Assembly (NCBI RefSeq): GCF_013358405.1
Contig: NZ_CP054836.1
Coordinates: 1-64,000, forward strand
Length of the DNA: 64,000 bases
DNA from: Oricola thermophila
Lineage (GTDB): Bacteria; Pseudomonadota; Alphaproteobacteria; Rhizobiales; Rhizobiaceae
Direction of reading: 5' to 3'
The notes under the pieces were generated by a model. That model saw only the letters and a program-made list of their open reading frames with translations. It was not told the DNA's origin and searched no databases. This document shows positions 42,601 to 49,147 of this stretch, in pieces. How positions within the stretch are numbered: the stretch's first letter is position 1; every line of letters starts with the position of its first letter. The position numbers were made by a program, and so were the translations under genes.

Positions 42601-45015
42601 AAACCGGTACCGGTCGCGGAGGACAATGTCGTCTCCGTGGACGAGAGCGGACCGGGAGCAGGTCTTGCCTATTCGATCGGCGAAACCAACCCGGCGGTTC
42701 TCTACAAGATCGACCTGGGCACGGGCGAAACCACTGAAGTTGCCGATTTGAGCGCTGACGGCGATGACAATTTCAATGTCGAAGCCATGGCGATCTCGCC
42801 GGGCGGCGGCGTGATCTATGCCGTTGCCAATAATGTCGGCAGCAAAGGTCCGGACCTGCTGGCGATCAACCCGGTCACCGGTGCGGTTACCATTCTCGAC
42901 GGCAATATGGAGGGTGGCTCCGAGAACGTGCAGGGCATGCACTTCCATCCCGACGGCACGCTCTACTGGGTGTCGAACGACGATCTGTACCGGATCAATA
43001 TTTCCGGAGGCGTCGAGTCGCCGACGGGCGCAACGCAGACATCCCTGGACAACAATATCGGTCAGGATGTCCTCGGCTTTGCAATCAACGCTGCGGGCGA
43101 TGCCTTTGCGCTTGCCAAGAACGGGAACAGCATCAACCTGTACTCGGTCGACCTCGACAATGGCACCACGAGCCTGATCGGTGCCACCGGTCTGGGTGCG
43201 AGCGAAGTGCCGGAAGGGCTCTCGTTCGATGAAAACGGCAATCTGTGGGCGCTTGAACGGGTCAGCGGCGAAATGCACCAGATCGACACCGCGACCGGTG
43301 CATCGACGGGTGTTGTGTTCGCGCTGCCGAACAGCCTGCAGGGCCAGAACGGCTTCGAAGCCCTGACCATCGGTTCCGGCGGAACGTCAGCAACCCCGAA
43401 CACGGTTTCGGGCAACGTCCTGGCCGATGACAACGGCAGCGGAGTCGACGACTTCGGCGGCGACGGCGCTGGCGGTATCGTGTCGATCACCGTCGACGGC
43501 CATACCTACGAGTTCGACGGCGTTAACATCACCATTCCAGGTGGCGCGCCGGGAACCGACGCTGGCGACGGCACCCTCGTGGTGACCACCGGCCTGGGCG
43601 GCAAGCTGACATTCCACTTCAGCGATGATGGTAGCGCGTCGGCGGGAGACTACGATTATGTCGCTCCGAACGTCGATGGCTACCAGTCCGAGATCTTCAC
43701 CTACGTGATCGAGGACAGCACCGGAGACACCGACTCGGCAACGTTGACGATCAATATCGAGAACAACGAAACGCCGGTCGCGGTCAACGACATCGTTCGT
43801 ACCAATATCGTCGACGGTTCGCCGATCGAAATCCCGACCCATGCGCTGACGTGGAACGACACGGATGCCGAAGGCGACATCCTCGGAATTGCCGGCGTCT
43901 CCAACCCGGTCAACGGGACGGCCTCCGTCGGTAGCGTGGTCTTCGATCCGACGGATCCGGTTCCGGTGACGATCCTGGATGCGGATTTCCGGAACAGCAC
44001 CGACGGATTCGGCTACAATGATGGCGAGTTCGGCGGTTTGAACGATACAAGTTTCGCAGACGGATATCGTTCCGGTAAGGAACTTGTTGTCGAAGTCGGG
44101 GATATCATCAATTACTGGAGCCGAAACGAATATTCTGACCGGGACGGCGGATGGTCGCGTGTCTTCAATCTGGCCACTCCGGCAATCGTGACGATATCTT
44201 TCGATTACGATCTATTCCTGAGTGGCGGCACCGATAATGGTGAGTTTGCTCGGGTTCTGTTCTCTATCGGTGGGACGGAGTATACGGTCGCTCAGCTCGA
44301 TGGTTCGAACGGCAATAGCGGCGCAAGCACCAATGGCCAGTACTCTATTGATGTGAACCTGTCCGCCGGTAACCACGAGATCGTTCTCGGTGCCTACATC
44401 AATGAGTTCGATACCAATGTGAACGGTGGCGACGAGTACGCTTACGCGACCTTCGATAACGTGAAGGTGACGACACCTGGCGGGATCGACGGCTCGGTGG
44501 ACTACACGGTCACGGACGGCGTCTCGACAAGCGCCGCAGCGACGGTGGAAATCCATGGCGTCGAAGGCAGCCTGATCGAGGCCGAAACTGATCTCGGCGA
44601 AATCCTCGTCGGCGGTGCCGGTGACGACACGCTCATCGGCGGTGACGGCGACGACGTGCTTGTCGGCGGCGCCGGTTCGGACGAAATGACCGGTAACGAC
44701 GGCGCCGACCTGTTCATCGTCAGCGGAGATGCACTTGATGTGGCGATCGAGGACATGATCCTTGACTACAACAAGGCAGAAGGCGACGTCGTCGACCTGT
44801 CGGCGCTGTTGCCGGATATCGACGAAGCCGATCTCAATCAGTATGTCCGTTACGATGCCGATGGCTCGGTCACGGGCACGGCCGGTGACCTCCAGGTCAA
44901 TGCCGACGGTGCCGGCAGTGACTGGGTTACGGTCGCCAATGTCTCGAATACGCCGAGCGAAGTGACGATCCTGTTCAACGACGATGACGACGCCGCACCG
45001 GCGCCCATCATCTGA
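33691..45015 (+). CDS. Giant Lap-like RTX adhesin (3,774 residues) with retention module, DEDDI repeats and VWA domain
   Basis: A type I-secreted surface adhesin. Residues 1-190 resemble a retention module; VAAG at 145-148 is a candidate LapG cut site. Seven modules beginning with DEDDI (from residues near 386, 647, 852, 1044, 1236, 1428 and 1619) fit DUF5801/T1SS-143-type repeats, with DxDGD calcium-type loops and GSL..LVSSGADE cores; modules 4-6 are identical. Then follow a DUF642/carbohydrate-binding-like part (about 1809-1987), VCBS/cadherin-like units, a VWA domain with MIDAS motif DFSGS (about 2671-2860), a propeller-like region (about 2991-3227) and a split cadherin-like unit. RTX nonapeptides (GGAGDDTLIGGDGDD) lie near 3636-3670 and are followed by a C-terminal secretion region. 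Acidic, with no N-terminal signal, as expected. GGAGGG precedes the ATG. Confidence 0.93.
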   Translation: MAAEDIRPGMGAIEGIGTDNAGSNDIRDDEILIAQDTTTDRVAEDAPGEDIQPVDAGEGTGGGEQVARQFPAEILPDADNQVRLPAGVSLENVELRGADLVLIQPDGSEIVIPNAALNVPTFFVDSALIPQEALIAALEANDINVAAGPNGTLVATGGNVDSSGANFSSPVPGIGDADPILDLLPPTALQFPEYENEFLGPDVKPILAFGDGFVEEDDLLRESGHLSDGNNEDGSSGAHSHSGTLVSNWGTGGPAGVDALAFVRSELPTGLTSMGEPVTFTIVDNASRGETLTAMAGGRVVFTLDLIATETGGSYVFTLNDQLDHPETDDPSTPGTELAFEDILAMGFGIKATNGVGLNDQDTLNIGVQDDIPVFLGEGATYYVDEDDIQTLDDDETDFYGDGYHFHVEGSLGTSPQDGAHRDGSYTEDPDDFDHGPAYIFGSLADLFSVGSDEFPGREQKGEGYDDYPYEIQATSISAIVSGGGARYSMSEEGLDALRALGLTSKDDGSTPEKENLLDYKLVENPDGSFTLFGYVPDGADGGQDDFYANVAVIEEGVSGRLVFKLDLDSDGSFEFRLYDQLDHSNPGVGETGFPIQDLISLDFSSMLRVSDFDGDTISAPDGAFVIKVRDDVPELSGERLRFTADEDDIQTGLSTGNHPQDGNGDGSFTGSPSNNQPGPAHVSGSLAGAVESGADESLTFGLLPEQAIRQFMQALGLSSKGVDLSYDLIDNTLYAFANANGEIGQVYNEGQDRPVFTLEISENGDFDFNLFDQLDHDAPGDDSRGRDPLSDENYDLQDGVPFIDVSNLPLGYLVTATDHDGDTVLLGNSFTIRVRDDVPELADTKPIHLTVDEDDIDTNLSTGTSPNDGTADGSYTDSPDNNNEGAAHVFGSLASLVSSGADEGLSFGFANNARTYLNQLGLRSQGEHLSFRVVGDTLYGFVNAGGLSPFGPNDRIVFELRIEENGDFDFQLFDQLDHDDAQGENFDLHDHVDGDLTSINFGAIVTATDHDGDSVSLDGLVKVNVTDDVPVIVEGAEALEITVDEDDIDTSASLGTEIEDGDGDGSFTGPEGSEVGGPANATSTGTLASLVASGADEELTFGFVDTAEMRAYLEGLELTSHGDQIGYDLREDGRIIGFYNATAAVPGQTYDEVDGDRMVFEFELNDDGTYTFKLYDQIDHEAGNGENTLTIDFGAVLQATDHDGDSVSLDGLVKVNVTDDVPVIVEGAEALEITVDEDDIDTSASLGTEIEDGDGDGSFTGPEGSEVGGPANATSTGTLASLVASGADEELTFGFVDTAEMRAYLEGLELTSHGDQIGYDLREDGRIIGFYNATAAVPGQTYDEVDGDRMVFEFELNDDGTYTFKLYDQIDHEAGNGENTLTIDFGAVLQATDHDGDSVSLDGLVKVNVTDDVPVIVEGAEALEITVDEDDIDTSASLGTEIEDGDGDGSFTGPEGSEVGGPANATSTGTLASLVASGADEELTFGFVDTAEMRAYLEGLELTSHGDQIGYDLREDGRIIGFYNATAAVPGQTYDEVDGDRMVFEFELNDDGTYTFKLYDQIDHEAGNGENTLTIDFGAVLQATDHDGDSVSLDGLVKVNVTDDVPAIVEGATESRIIDEDDINGTFYGGPTGTSPNDGDEIDGSLTGTPSDPFGPAYITGSLSHLVSTGADEDPVFGFQEPVSAIRNGLSGLGLKSAGEELSFDIGDGIITAFVSASGSGDISYDSGTDRPVFRLTLDENGEYKFELFSQLDHPEGDGENSIEIDFGSMLQATDHDGDSVALDGLVTISVTDDIPVITGVTPIAYGPDLIVNGSFEDGHSTGPGQWEIYGGITGWNAGSPSVPFEVQGSNAGGTVAQDGDALIELDGDTSGNGSPQNGANPSSNTNATIQQTVAGTEAGQTYQLTFWYAPRGDASDSAGMEVFFGGEKVFDTDDGSYASGVWHQITVEVTAPMDDAVLAFTATGQQDELGALIDNVSMKAVLGGIDDESQAGGIEGGPGDDASGNILAGMIEFNAGADGFKSIAFDEAVIARDALGNEVALQAIWVDGNGDGQMRTVTTSWTPDGSGGGTLTGTADDIGTVFTATVDASGSYTIEMNAPLVHPFTDEDSQNDGTETAYEDNLSLEFGFTVTDGDGDTATGSLVVDVDDDTPVAVDDAFAQVGENASISGNVLADNGNGADRFGADGADVQAVSLVANSVASTDPNGPGELVFNADGNFTYEPVDGEEGTVTFDYTVTDADGDVATATATITLAADSEPTIDVGAASAVDEAALSDGSDPSSTAEETSGNFAITTGGDTIQTLVIDGQDVTNGGTVNGAYGDLVVTGTPGTGYSWVYTLNGNTTDHPNGSSTGTPEGVHDDFDVVVTDSDGDPVNDTLVINILDDGPTAADDAVPDSITGPTVLTGLLDNDVFGADGVDTANEVTVTNGTGGTVVYNGDGTFTFTPADGFSGAANFTYTIVDGDGDADEATVTLNVIDPNKEPEIKSAENTVVDEDGLAGAVVDGSPLRTDEFDSTESATDTGNIVVDFKAAAELPTGYASGGGIELLDSASLDGQLVALNGNDVTFDLVGGKLVGTATGVADPIVTIEMLPTGTLSGTEVTFQYKVTLHQPVKHPLNSEEDSDLLSGVEFKVTDAYNGDTATGSFDVTVWDDMPVANDDSAEIELPSKDFNIAFVLDFSGSISNGELATVLSAVKSAAQAFFNNTAGEVKMQFIAFSSTALSTAVFTDYASVEAQLDAWDEANGGDRPYSGQTDFTAAIEKTMDAFEPDSGSENRVFFLSDGNPNQQTGTGGHSLADDIRDDWNDFVTDNGIDVQTIGIGNGIDEDRLEDVDEADGDNTVILVTEFDDLVEELLTLAGAQPIDGNVLANDGIGADGGHVLSITIDGVTFTYDADADEIINDGGLATEAGSVLTADTPLGGSLEFNFATGDWEFTVNGSTTVGTENISYVLVDNDGDQSGANLTITVKEKPVPVAEDNVVSVDESGPGAGLAYSIGETNPAVLYKIDLGTGETTEVADLSADGDDNFNVEAMAISPGGGVIYAVANNVGSKGPDLLAINPVTGAVTILDGNMEGGSENVQGMHFHPDGTLYWVSNDDLYRINISGGVESPTGATQTSLDNNIGQDVLGFAINAAGDAFALAKNGNSINLYSVDLDNGTTSLIGATGLGASEVPEGLSFDENGNLWALERVSGEMHQIDTATGASTGVVFALPNSLQGQNGFEALTIGSGGTSATPNTVSGNVLADDNGSGVDDFGGDGAGGIVSITVDGHTYEFDGVNITIPGGAPGTDAGDGTLVVTTGLGGKLTFHFSDDGSASAGDYDYVAPNVDGYQSEIFTYVIEDSTGDTDSATLTINIENNETPVAVNDIVRTNIVDGSPIEIPTHALTWNDTDAEGDILGIAGVSNPVNGTASVGSVVFDPTDPVPVTILDADFRNSTDGFGYNDGEFGGLNDTSFADGYRSGKELVVEVGDIINYWSRNEYSDRDGGWSRVFNLATPAIVTISFDYDLFLSGGTDNGEFARVLFSIGGTEYTVAQLDGSNGNSGASTNGQYSIDVNLSAGNHEIVLGAYINEFDTNVNGGDEYAYATFDNVKVTTPGGIDGSVDYTVTDGVSTSAAATVEIHGVEGSLIEAETDLGEILVGGAGDDTLIGGDGDDVLVGGAGSDEMTGNDGADLFIVSGDALDVAIEDMILDYNKAEGDVVDLSALLPDIDEADLNQYVRYDADGSVTGTAGDLQVNADGAGSDWVTVANVSNTPSEVTILFNDDDDAAPAPII
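36711..38504 (+). repeat. Three identical 576-bp tandem repeats (plus 66 bp) inside the adhesin gene
   Basis: Copies run 36711-37286, 37287-37862 and 37863-38438, with a partial fourth to 38504 where the first mismatch appears. Each encodes 192 residues, one DEDDI module. The copies appear identical base for base in both the coding and the opposite-strand frames, whereas neighbouring modules differ widely, which shows recent duplication or conversion. Confidence 0.92.
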
Positions 45016-45030
45016 CGAAGCGTTACCGGG

Positions 45031-45069
45031 GCGCCACAGGAAGAAATACTTTGTCTTTTCCTGTGGCGC
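45031..45069 (+). other. Perfect 12-bp inverted repeat after the adhesin gene
   Basis: GCGCCACAGGAA (45031-45042) and TTCCTGTGGCGC (45058-45069) flank a 15-base AT-rich loop, starting 16 bases after the adhesin stop. It lacks a T-run. It could protect the 3' end of the long message. Confidence 0.65.
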
Positions 45070-45107
45070 GCCGGCCTTGCCCTTGGTAAGGTTGCAACAA
45101 TTCGCGA

Positions 45108-45130
45108 GGGTCCGGTTTTCGGGCCCTTTC
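45108..45130 (+). terminator. Probable terminator of the adhesin gene
   Basis: GGGTCCG/CGGGCCC (one G-T pair) form a seven-base-pair stem with a GTTTT loop, followed by TTTCGTT. Confidence 0.55.
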
Positions 45131-45170
45131 GTTCGATTTCGGATTATCTGGCTCCCGGGGGAGGAACATC

Positions 45171-45530
45171 ATGAAGACGAAGCTCGGCATTCTGGCCTGC
45201 GCACTGGCCATCGCGGCGCCGGTGCACGCGGCGGATCTCGCAGGAGGGGCAACGGCCCATTGCGCCGTCGTACAGCCATCGTCGATCCTCGCGATCCAGA
45301 ATGACAACGATCTCTACGCCGAGATCGGCCGGATGATGGAAGAGGCCGTCAACGTCGCCGATGATGCCTCGGCATGGGTCGATTCACGCCGCCAGGCCTT
45401 CACCTGGGCGTCGGAAGCCAAGGTCGCCTGCGGCAAGGCCTATGGCTACATGAAATACGACGTGCGAGACGAGGACACGATCAACAAGTGCGAGTGCTTC
45501 TACGAGCGCATGCACCAGTACATGTACTGA
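45171..45530 (+). CDS. Small exported cysteine-containing hypothetical protein
   Basis: A 119-residue protein with a clear signal peptide (MKTKLGILACALAIAAPVHA, cleaved before ADLAGG). The mature part is about 99 residues, mostly helical, with four cysteines (AHCAVV, VACGKA, NKCECF) that could form two disulfides, and many aromatic residues at the end (CFYERMHQYMY). The ribosome-binding site is GGGGGAGGAAC. It is not a family I recognise. It lies between the adhesin and a lipoprotein gene on the same strand. Confidence 0.8.
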   Translation: MKTKLGILACALAIAAPVHAADLAGGATAHCAVVQPSSILAIQNDNDLYAEIGRMMEEAVNVADDASAWVDSRRQAFTWASEAKVACGKAYGYMKYDVRDEDTINKCECFYERMHQYMY

Positions 45531-45618
45531 CCGTCCTGCACATGCTATACCGCGCGGCGACCGGCGGGGCCGCCGCGAGCCGGTATCGACCCGGGCCGGC
45601 GAGCCGGCTGCAACCGAC

Positions 45619-46770
45619 ATGAAGCGATACATGCCCGCCATCACCTTGAGACAGTTCGCCACCGCCCTGACAATCCTTTTCCTGGCCGCGCTTTCCGCCT
45701 GCCAGTCGGCCGGCACGTCCGACGTGCTCGACATCGAGGGGGCGGCGAAGGCCATGGCCGTGGCGGTAACACCCGAGATCATCGGCGAGGGCGACGTGCA
45801 GATTGCGCTTGCCGCGCCGCTTTCCGGCGGGCAGGCCGGTATCGGAAAGGAAATCCGGCAGGGCGCCGAACTGGCACTGGCCGATCTCGGCGCGGGGAAG
45901 CTGTCGCTGGCAATCTACGACACGGCGGGCGAGGCCGGACGGGTGAAGGGCGCGGCGCAGGCGATCGCCGAGGCCGGCACGCCATTCGCGGCCGTGGCGG
46001 CAGACCCTTCGCTGCTCGGCGCCTTCGCTCCGCAGGGCACGCTGCCGCTGGCATTCGCCACCAACGAGATGGCGCGGCCCGGCGGCACGCTTGCCTTCCT
46101 GCCGTCGGCATCCGACAGTCTGGTCTATGGCGTGCGCACGGCGCTGGCGGCCAGGCAGGGCGAGGTGGTGCTTTTCGTGCCGGGCGAATGGCCCGGCTCG
46201 GTCGCACAGGCGCTGGCGCAACGCCTCGGCCGCCTTGCCACGGTGCACACGATTTCCTATCGCGCATCGCAGACTTCCGCGCAGATCGCCGAGCGTGCGC
46301 GCCCGCATCTCTCCAAGGCCGCAGTGATCGCTTTCGCAGGAAACGAGGCCAAGATCGCGCAGATCGTCAAGGCCCTTCCGCTGGCGCCTGGAATGCGTCC
46401 CGCGATCGTGGGCAACATGGACTGGACCGGCACGCTGGTGTCGGCGGAGTCGCTCAACGGAGCGCTCATGCCGGTGCCCGACAGCGGCGGCCGCGACCTC
46501 GTCGCCGGCCGCTACAAGGCGCGGTTCGGCACGGCGCCGACAGCGGACGCGCTCTATGCCTACGACTTCGTCGCGGTGGCGGCGGGAATCGTGCGTTCGC
46601 GCGGTGCCGAAGCGCTCAACCGGGCGACGCTCACGAATGATGCCGGCTTCCGCGGCGCGACCGGCGCGTTCCGTTTCCGCACCGACGGACGGGTGGAGCG
46701 ACTCTATGCGGTCAAGGTGATCGACAACGGGAAGCTGAAGCCCTTGCAGGGACCTGCAGAAGGATTCTAG
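45619..46770 (+). CDS. Penicillin-binding protein activator-like lipoprotein (type 1 periplasmic-binding fold)
   Basis: A 383-residue lipoprotein. The N-terminus has a long hydrophobic signal and lipobox LSAC, with the lipidated cysteine near residue 28. The remainder resembles the periplasmic-binding type 1 fold of the LppC/LpoA group and of Leu/Ile/Val-binding proteins: VQIALAAPLSGGQAGIGKEIRQGAELALADL, AVAADPSLLGAFAPQGTLPLAFATN and ALYAYDFVAVAAGIVR. In enterobacteria LpoA activates PBP1A; in alphaproteobacteria the role is less clear. Lipid anchoring without transporter genes beside it argues against a transport role. Confidence 0.85.
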   Translation: MKRYMPAITLRQFATALTILFLAALSACQSAGTSDVLDIEGAAKAMAVAVTPEIIGEGDVQIALAAPLSGGQAGIGKEIRQGAELALADLGAGKLSLAIYDTAGEAGRVKGAAQAIAEAGTPFAAVAADPSLLGAFAPQGTLPLAFATNEMARPGGTLAFLPSASDSLVYGVRTALAARQGEVVLFVPGEWPGSVAQALAQRLGRLATVHTISYRASQTSAQIAERARPHLSKAAVIAFAGNEAKIAQIVKALPLAPGMRPAIVGNMDWTGTLVSAESLNGALMPVPDSGGRDLVAGRYKARFGTAPTADALYAYDFVAVAAGIVRSRGAEALNRATLTNDAGFRGATGAFRFRTDGRVERLYAVKVIDNGKLKPLQGPAEGF

Positions 46771-46923
46771 CCCGGTCCGGAACGAGGTGCCGGGAGGGCG
46801 CCCCGGGAACTTTGCATTTCGCGCATTGTGTGATCTGATTACGTTCGGGAATGCGCGCGCAATGCGCCAGGGGACATAGCGGTTGCGGCGATTGGATTGC
46901 CGGTGCCGGTGCAGGGGGGTGAA

Positions 46924-47442
46924 TTGAAGCAGACAAACCCGGATTCCGTCGGGTGGACGCGGGCAAGCGCGGCCTTGCGCCATGTCCTTGTCGCCGGAGT
47001 TGTTGCCGCAGCGATACCGTCAGCCGGCACGGCGAAAGCCGCGTCGGGCCGGCTTCTCGAAAATATGCCGATGGTGCGCGCTTCCCTGACCGATCTGCTG
47101 GTGTCCGTCCCCTATGCGGATGCGATGGCCGACTGCGCATCACGCATTCTCGACACGCGCGTCATCGGTTGCGAACTGGTGCCGTCCACGCTCGCCATGC
47201 GGCATTCCTTCTGGATATGGCAGAGCGAGGACGGGTCGACCGTCAGCCGGATGCGTGCCGGAGGATACCGGATAAGGTCCGGGAACTGCCTCGGCAGCTT
47301 CTGCACGTGGGAAACCTGCCGCGTGACGGAATGGCCACGGCTCTCCTGCAGCGACGGCAGGACGCTGACCGCGAGCGTGCCCGAATCCTCCCGCTTCGTT
47401 CTGAGCGGAAACAGCTACGGACGCGTACGCTCGCTTCGGTGA
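46924..47442 (+). CDS. Exported hypothetical protein
   Basis: A protein of about 172 residues of unknown family. It starts with a basic stretch and a hydrophobic segment RHVLVAGVVAAAIPSAGTAKAA that looks like a signal peptide. The mature part has six cysteines (MADCASR, IGCELV, GNCLGSFCTWETCRV, LSCSDG), suggesting disulfides, with RMRAGGYRIRSGNC as a distinct stretch. The start is uncertain: TTG at 46924 follows GGGGGGTGA, while TTG 46897 and GTG 46903/46909 are also in frame. It converges on the enoyl-CoA hydratase gene, 12 bases away. Confidence 0.65.
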   Translation: MKQTNPDSVGWTRASAALRHVLVAGVVAAAIPSAGTAKAASGRLLENMPMVRASLTDLLVSVPYADAMADCASRILDTRVIGCELVPSTLAMRHSFWIWQSEDGSTVSRMRAGGYRIRSGNCLGSFCTWETCRVTEWPRLSCSDGRTLTASVPESSRFVLSGNSYGRVRSLR

Positions 47443-47454
47443 AGCCGCCGGGCC

Positions 47455-48225
47455 TCAGCGGTGCCTGAAGTCGGGCTTCCGCTTCTCCACGAAGGCGGTC
47501 ATGCCCTCCTTCTGGTCTTCGGTCGCGAAGAGGGGGTAGAAAACCCGGTGCTCGTAATGCAGGCCCTCCGACAGGGAAACCTCGAAGGAGCGGTTGACCG
47601 CTTCCTTGGCGGCGAAGACGGAGGGGCGCGAATAGCCCGCGATCGTTTCGGCGATCTTCATCACCTCGTCGAGCAGCGTGTCGGCGGGGAAGATGCGGGC
47701 GACCAGCTCGCAACGCTCGGCCTCTTCGGCATCCATCATCCGGCCGGTCAGGATCATGTCCATCGCCTTGGCCTTGCCGACCGCACGTGTCAGCCGCTGC
47801 GAGCCGCCCATGCCGGGAATGACACCGAGCCGGATCTCGGGCTGGCCGAACTTCGCCGTGTCCGATGCATAGATGGCGTCGCACATCATGGCCAGTTCGC
47901 AGCCTCCTCCCAGCGCGTAGCCGGAGACGGCGGCGAGTATCGGCGTGCGGCATGCGGAAATCGCACCGTAGCGACCGAAGAAGTCGCTCATCAGCATCTC
48001 TATGTAGCCCTTGTCGCGCATCTCCTTGATGTCGGCGCCCGCGGCGAAGGCCTTCTGCGAGCCGGTGATGACAATGCAGCCTATCTCTTGGTCCTCTGCG
48101 AGTTCCGCGACATGGGCGGACAGCGTTGTCAGAAGCTCCGTGTTCAGGGCGTTGAGCGCTTCGGGACGGTTCAGCGTCAGCAGCGCAACGCGGTCGCGCC
48201 TTTCCAGCAGGACGGTGTCGCTCAT
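47455..48225 (-). CDS. Enoyl-CoA hydratase
   Basis: Hydrates an enoyl-CoA; here probably methacrylyl-CoA in valine breakdown. The 256-residue crotonase-fold protein has the oxyanion-hole stretch [12 protein letters not shown] and the two catalytic glutamates in [15 protein letters not shown] and [20 protein letters not shown]. Length is normal. It is the last gene of the operon mmsA - acyl-CoA dehydrogenase - hydrolase - mmsB - hydratase, three bases after mmsB. Broad-specificity short-chain function is equally possible. Confidence 0.92.
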   Translation of the reverse strand: MSDTVLLERRDRVALLTLNRPEALNALNTELLTTLSAHVAELAEDQEIGCIVITGSQKAFAAGADIKEMRDKGYIEMLMSDFFGRYGAISACRTPILAAVSGYALGGGCELAMMCDAIYASDTAKFGQPEIRLGVIPGMGGSQRLTRAVGKAKAMDMILTGRMMDAEEAERCELVARIFPADTLLDEVMKIAETIAGYSRPSVFAAKEAVNRSFEVSLSEGLHYEHRVFYPLFATEDQKEGMTAFVEKRKPDFRHR

Positions 48226-48228
48226 CGT

Positions 48229-49119
48229 TTATCCTTTCACTGCGCCGGACTTGAGGAATTCGATCATGCCGGAGAAATCCGTGCCGCCGTTCCCTGCGTC
48301 GACCATGGCCTGATACAATTGCGATGCATGCTGCCCGAGCGGCGTCGACGCACCGCTTTCACCGGCGGCCTGCTGCGACAGCAAGAGGTCCTTGAGCATC
48401 AGCGCTGCGGCGAAGCCCGGCTTGTAGCCATTGTCCGCGGGACTCTGCGGACCGACGCCGGGAACCGGGCAATAGGCGTTTACGGACCAGCAGGAACCGG
48501 ACGAGGTGGAAACCACGTCGAACAGCGCCTGCTGCGACAGTCCGAGCTTCTCTGCCAGAGAGAAGGCCTCGCAGGCGCCGATCATCGAAATGCCCAGCAG
48601 CATGTTGTTGCAGATCTTGGCCGACTGGCCGGCGCCACCGTCGCCGCAATGAACGGCCTTCTGTCCCATGACCTCGAAAAGGGGACTGCCCTTCTCGAAG
48701 GCTTCGGCGCTGCCGCCGACCATGAAGGTCAGCGTGCCCGCCGCCGCTCCGCCGACACCGCCGGAGACCGGTGCGTCAAGGCACAGGATGCCCGCCTTGC
48801 CGGCAAGGTCATGCACCGCGCGGGCGGAGGCAACGTCGATGGTCGAGCAGTCGATCAGCAGGCTGCCCTCGTCCATGGAAGGGACGACCTCGGCGGCCAC
48901 AGCCCTCGATATTTCCCCGTTCGGCAGCATGAGGATGACGATGTCGGCCCCGGTTGCCGCCTCGGCGTTGCTGCCGGCAATGGAAATGCCCTGGCCGGCG
49001 GCCGTCTTGCGCGCTGCCTCGACGGCGTCGAACCCGCTGACGTCATGGCCGGCCTTCTTCAGGTTGAGCGCCATCGGCGCGCCCATGTTTCCAAGGCCGA
49101 TGAATCCGATCTTCGCCAT
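48229..49119 (-). CDS. mmsB: 3-Hydroxyisobutyrate dehydrogenase
   Basis: Oxidises 3-hydroxyisobutyrate to methylmalonate semialdehyde with NAD in valine catabolism. The 296-residue protein has the NAD-binding start KIGFIGLGNMGAPMALNL, the substrate motif DAPVSGGVGGAAAGTLTFMVGG and the catalytic lysine in GGAGQSAKICNNMLLG. The ATG at 49119 has an AGGGGAGGAAA site, so the longer frame to 49221 is rejected. It is a cytoplasmic enzyme of the surrounding operon. Confidence 0.95.
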   Translation of the reverse strand: MAKIGFIGLGNMGAPMALNLKKAGHDVSGFDAVEAARKTAAGQGISIAGSNAEAATGADIVILMLPNGEISRAVAAEVVPSMDEGSLLIDCSTIDVASARAVHDLAGKAGILCLDAPVSGGVGGAAAGTLTFMVGGSAEAFEKGSPLFEVMGQKAVHCGDGGAGQSAKICNNMLLGISMIGACEAFSLAEKLGLSQQALFDVVSTSSGSCWSVNAYCPVPGVGPQSPADNGYKPGFAAALMLKDLLLSQQAAGESGASTPLGQHASQLYQAMVDAGNGGTDFSGMIEFLKSGAVKG

Positions 49120-49147
49120 TTTCCTCCCCTTTTCTTCCGTGTGTTTC

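Noticed and set aside
40450..43278. A 942-residue minus-strand frame inside the adhesin
   Set aside because: Opposite-strand shadow caused by biased codon use in the adhesin.
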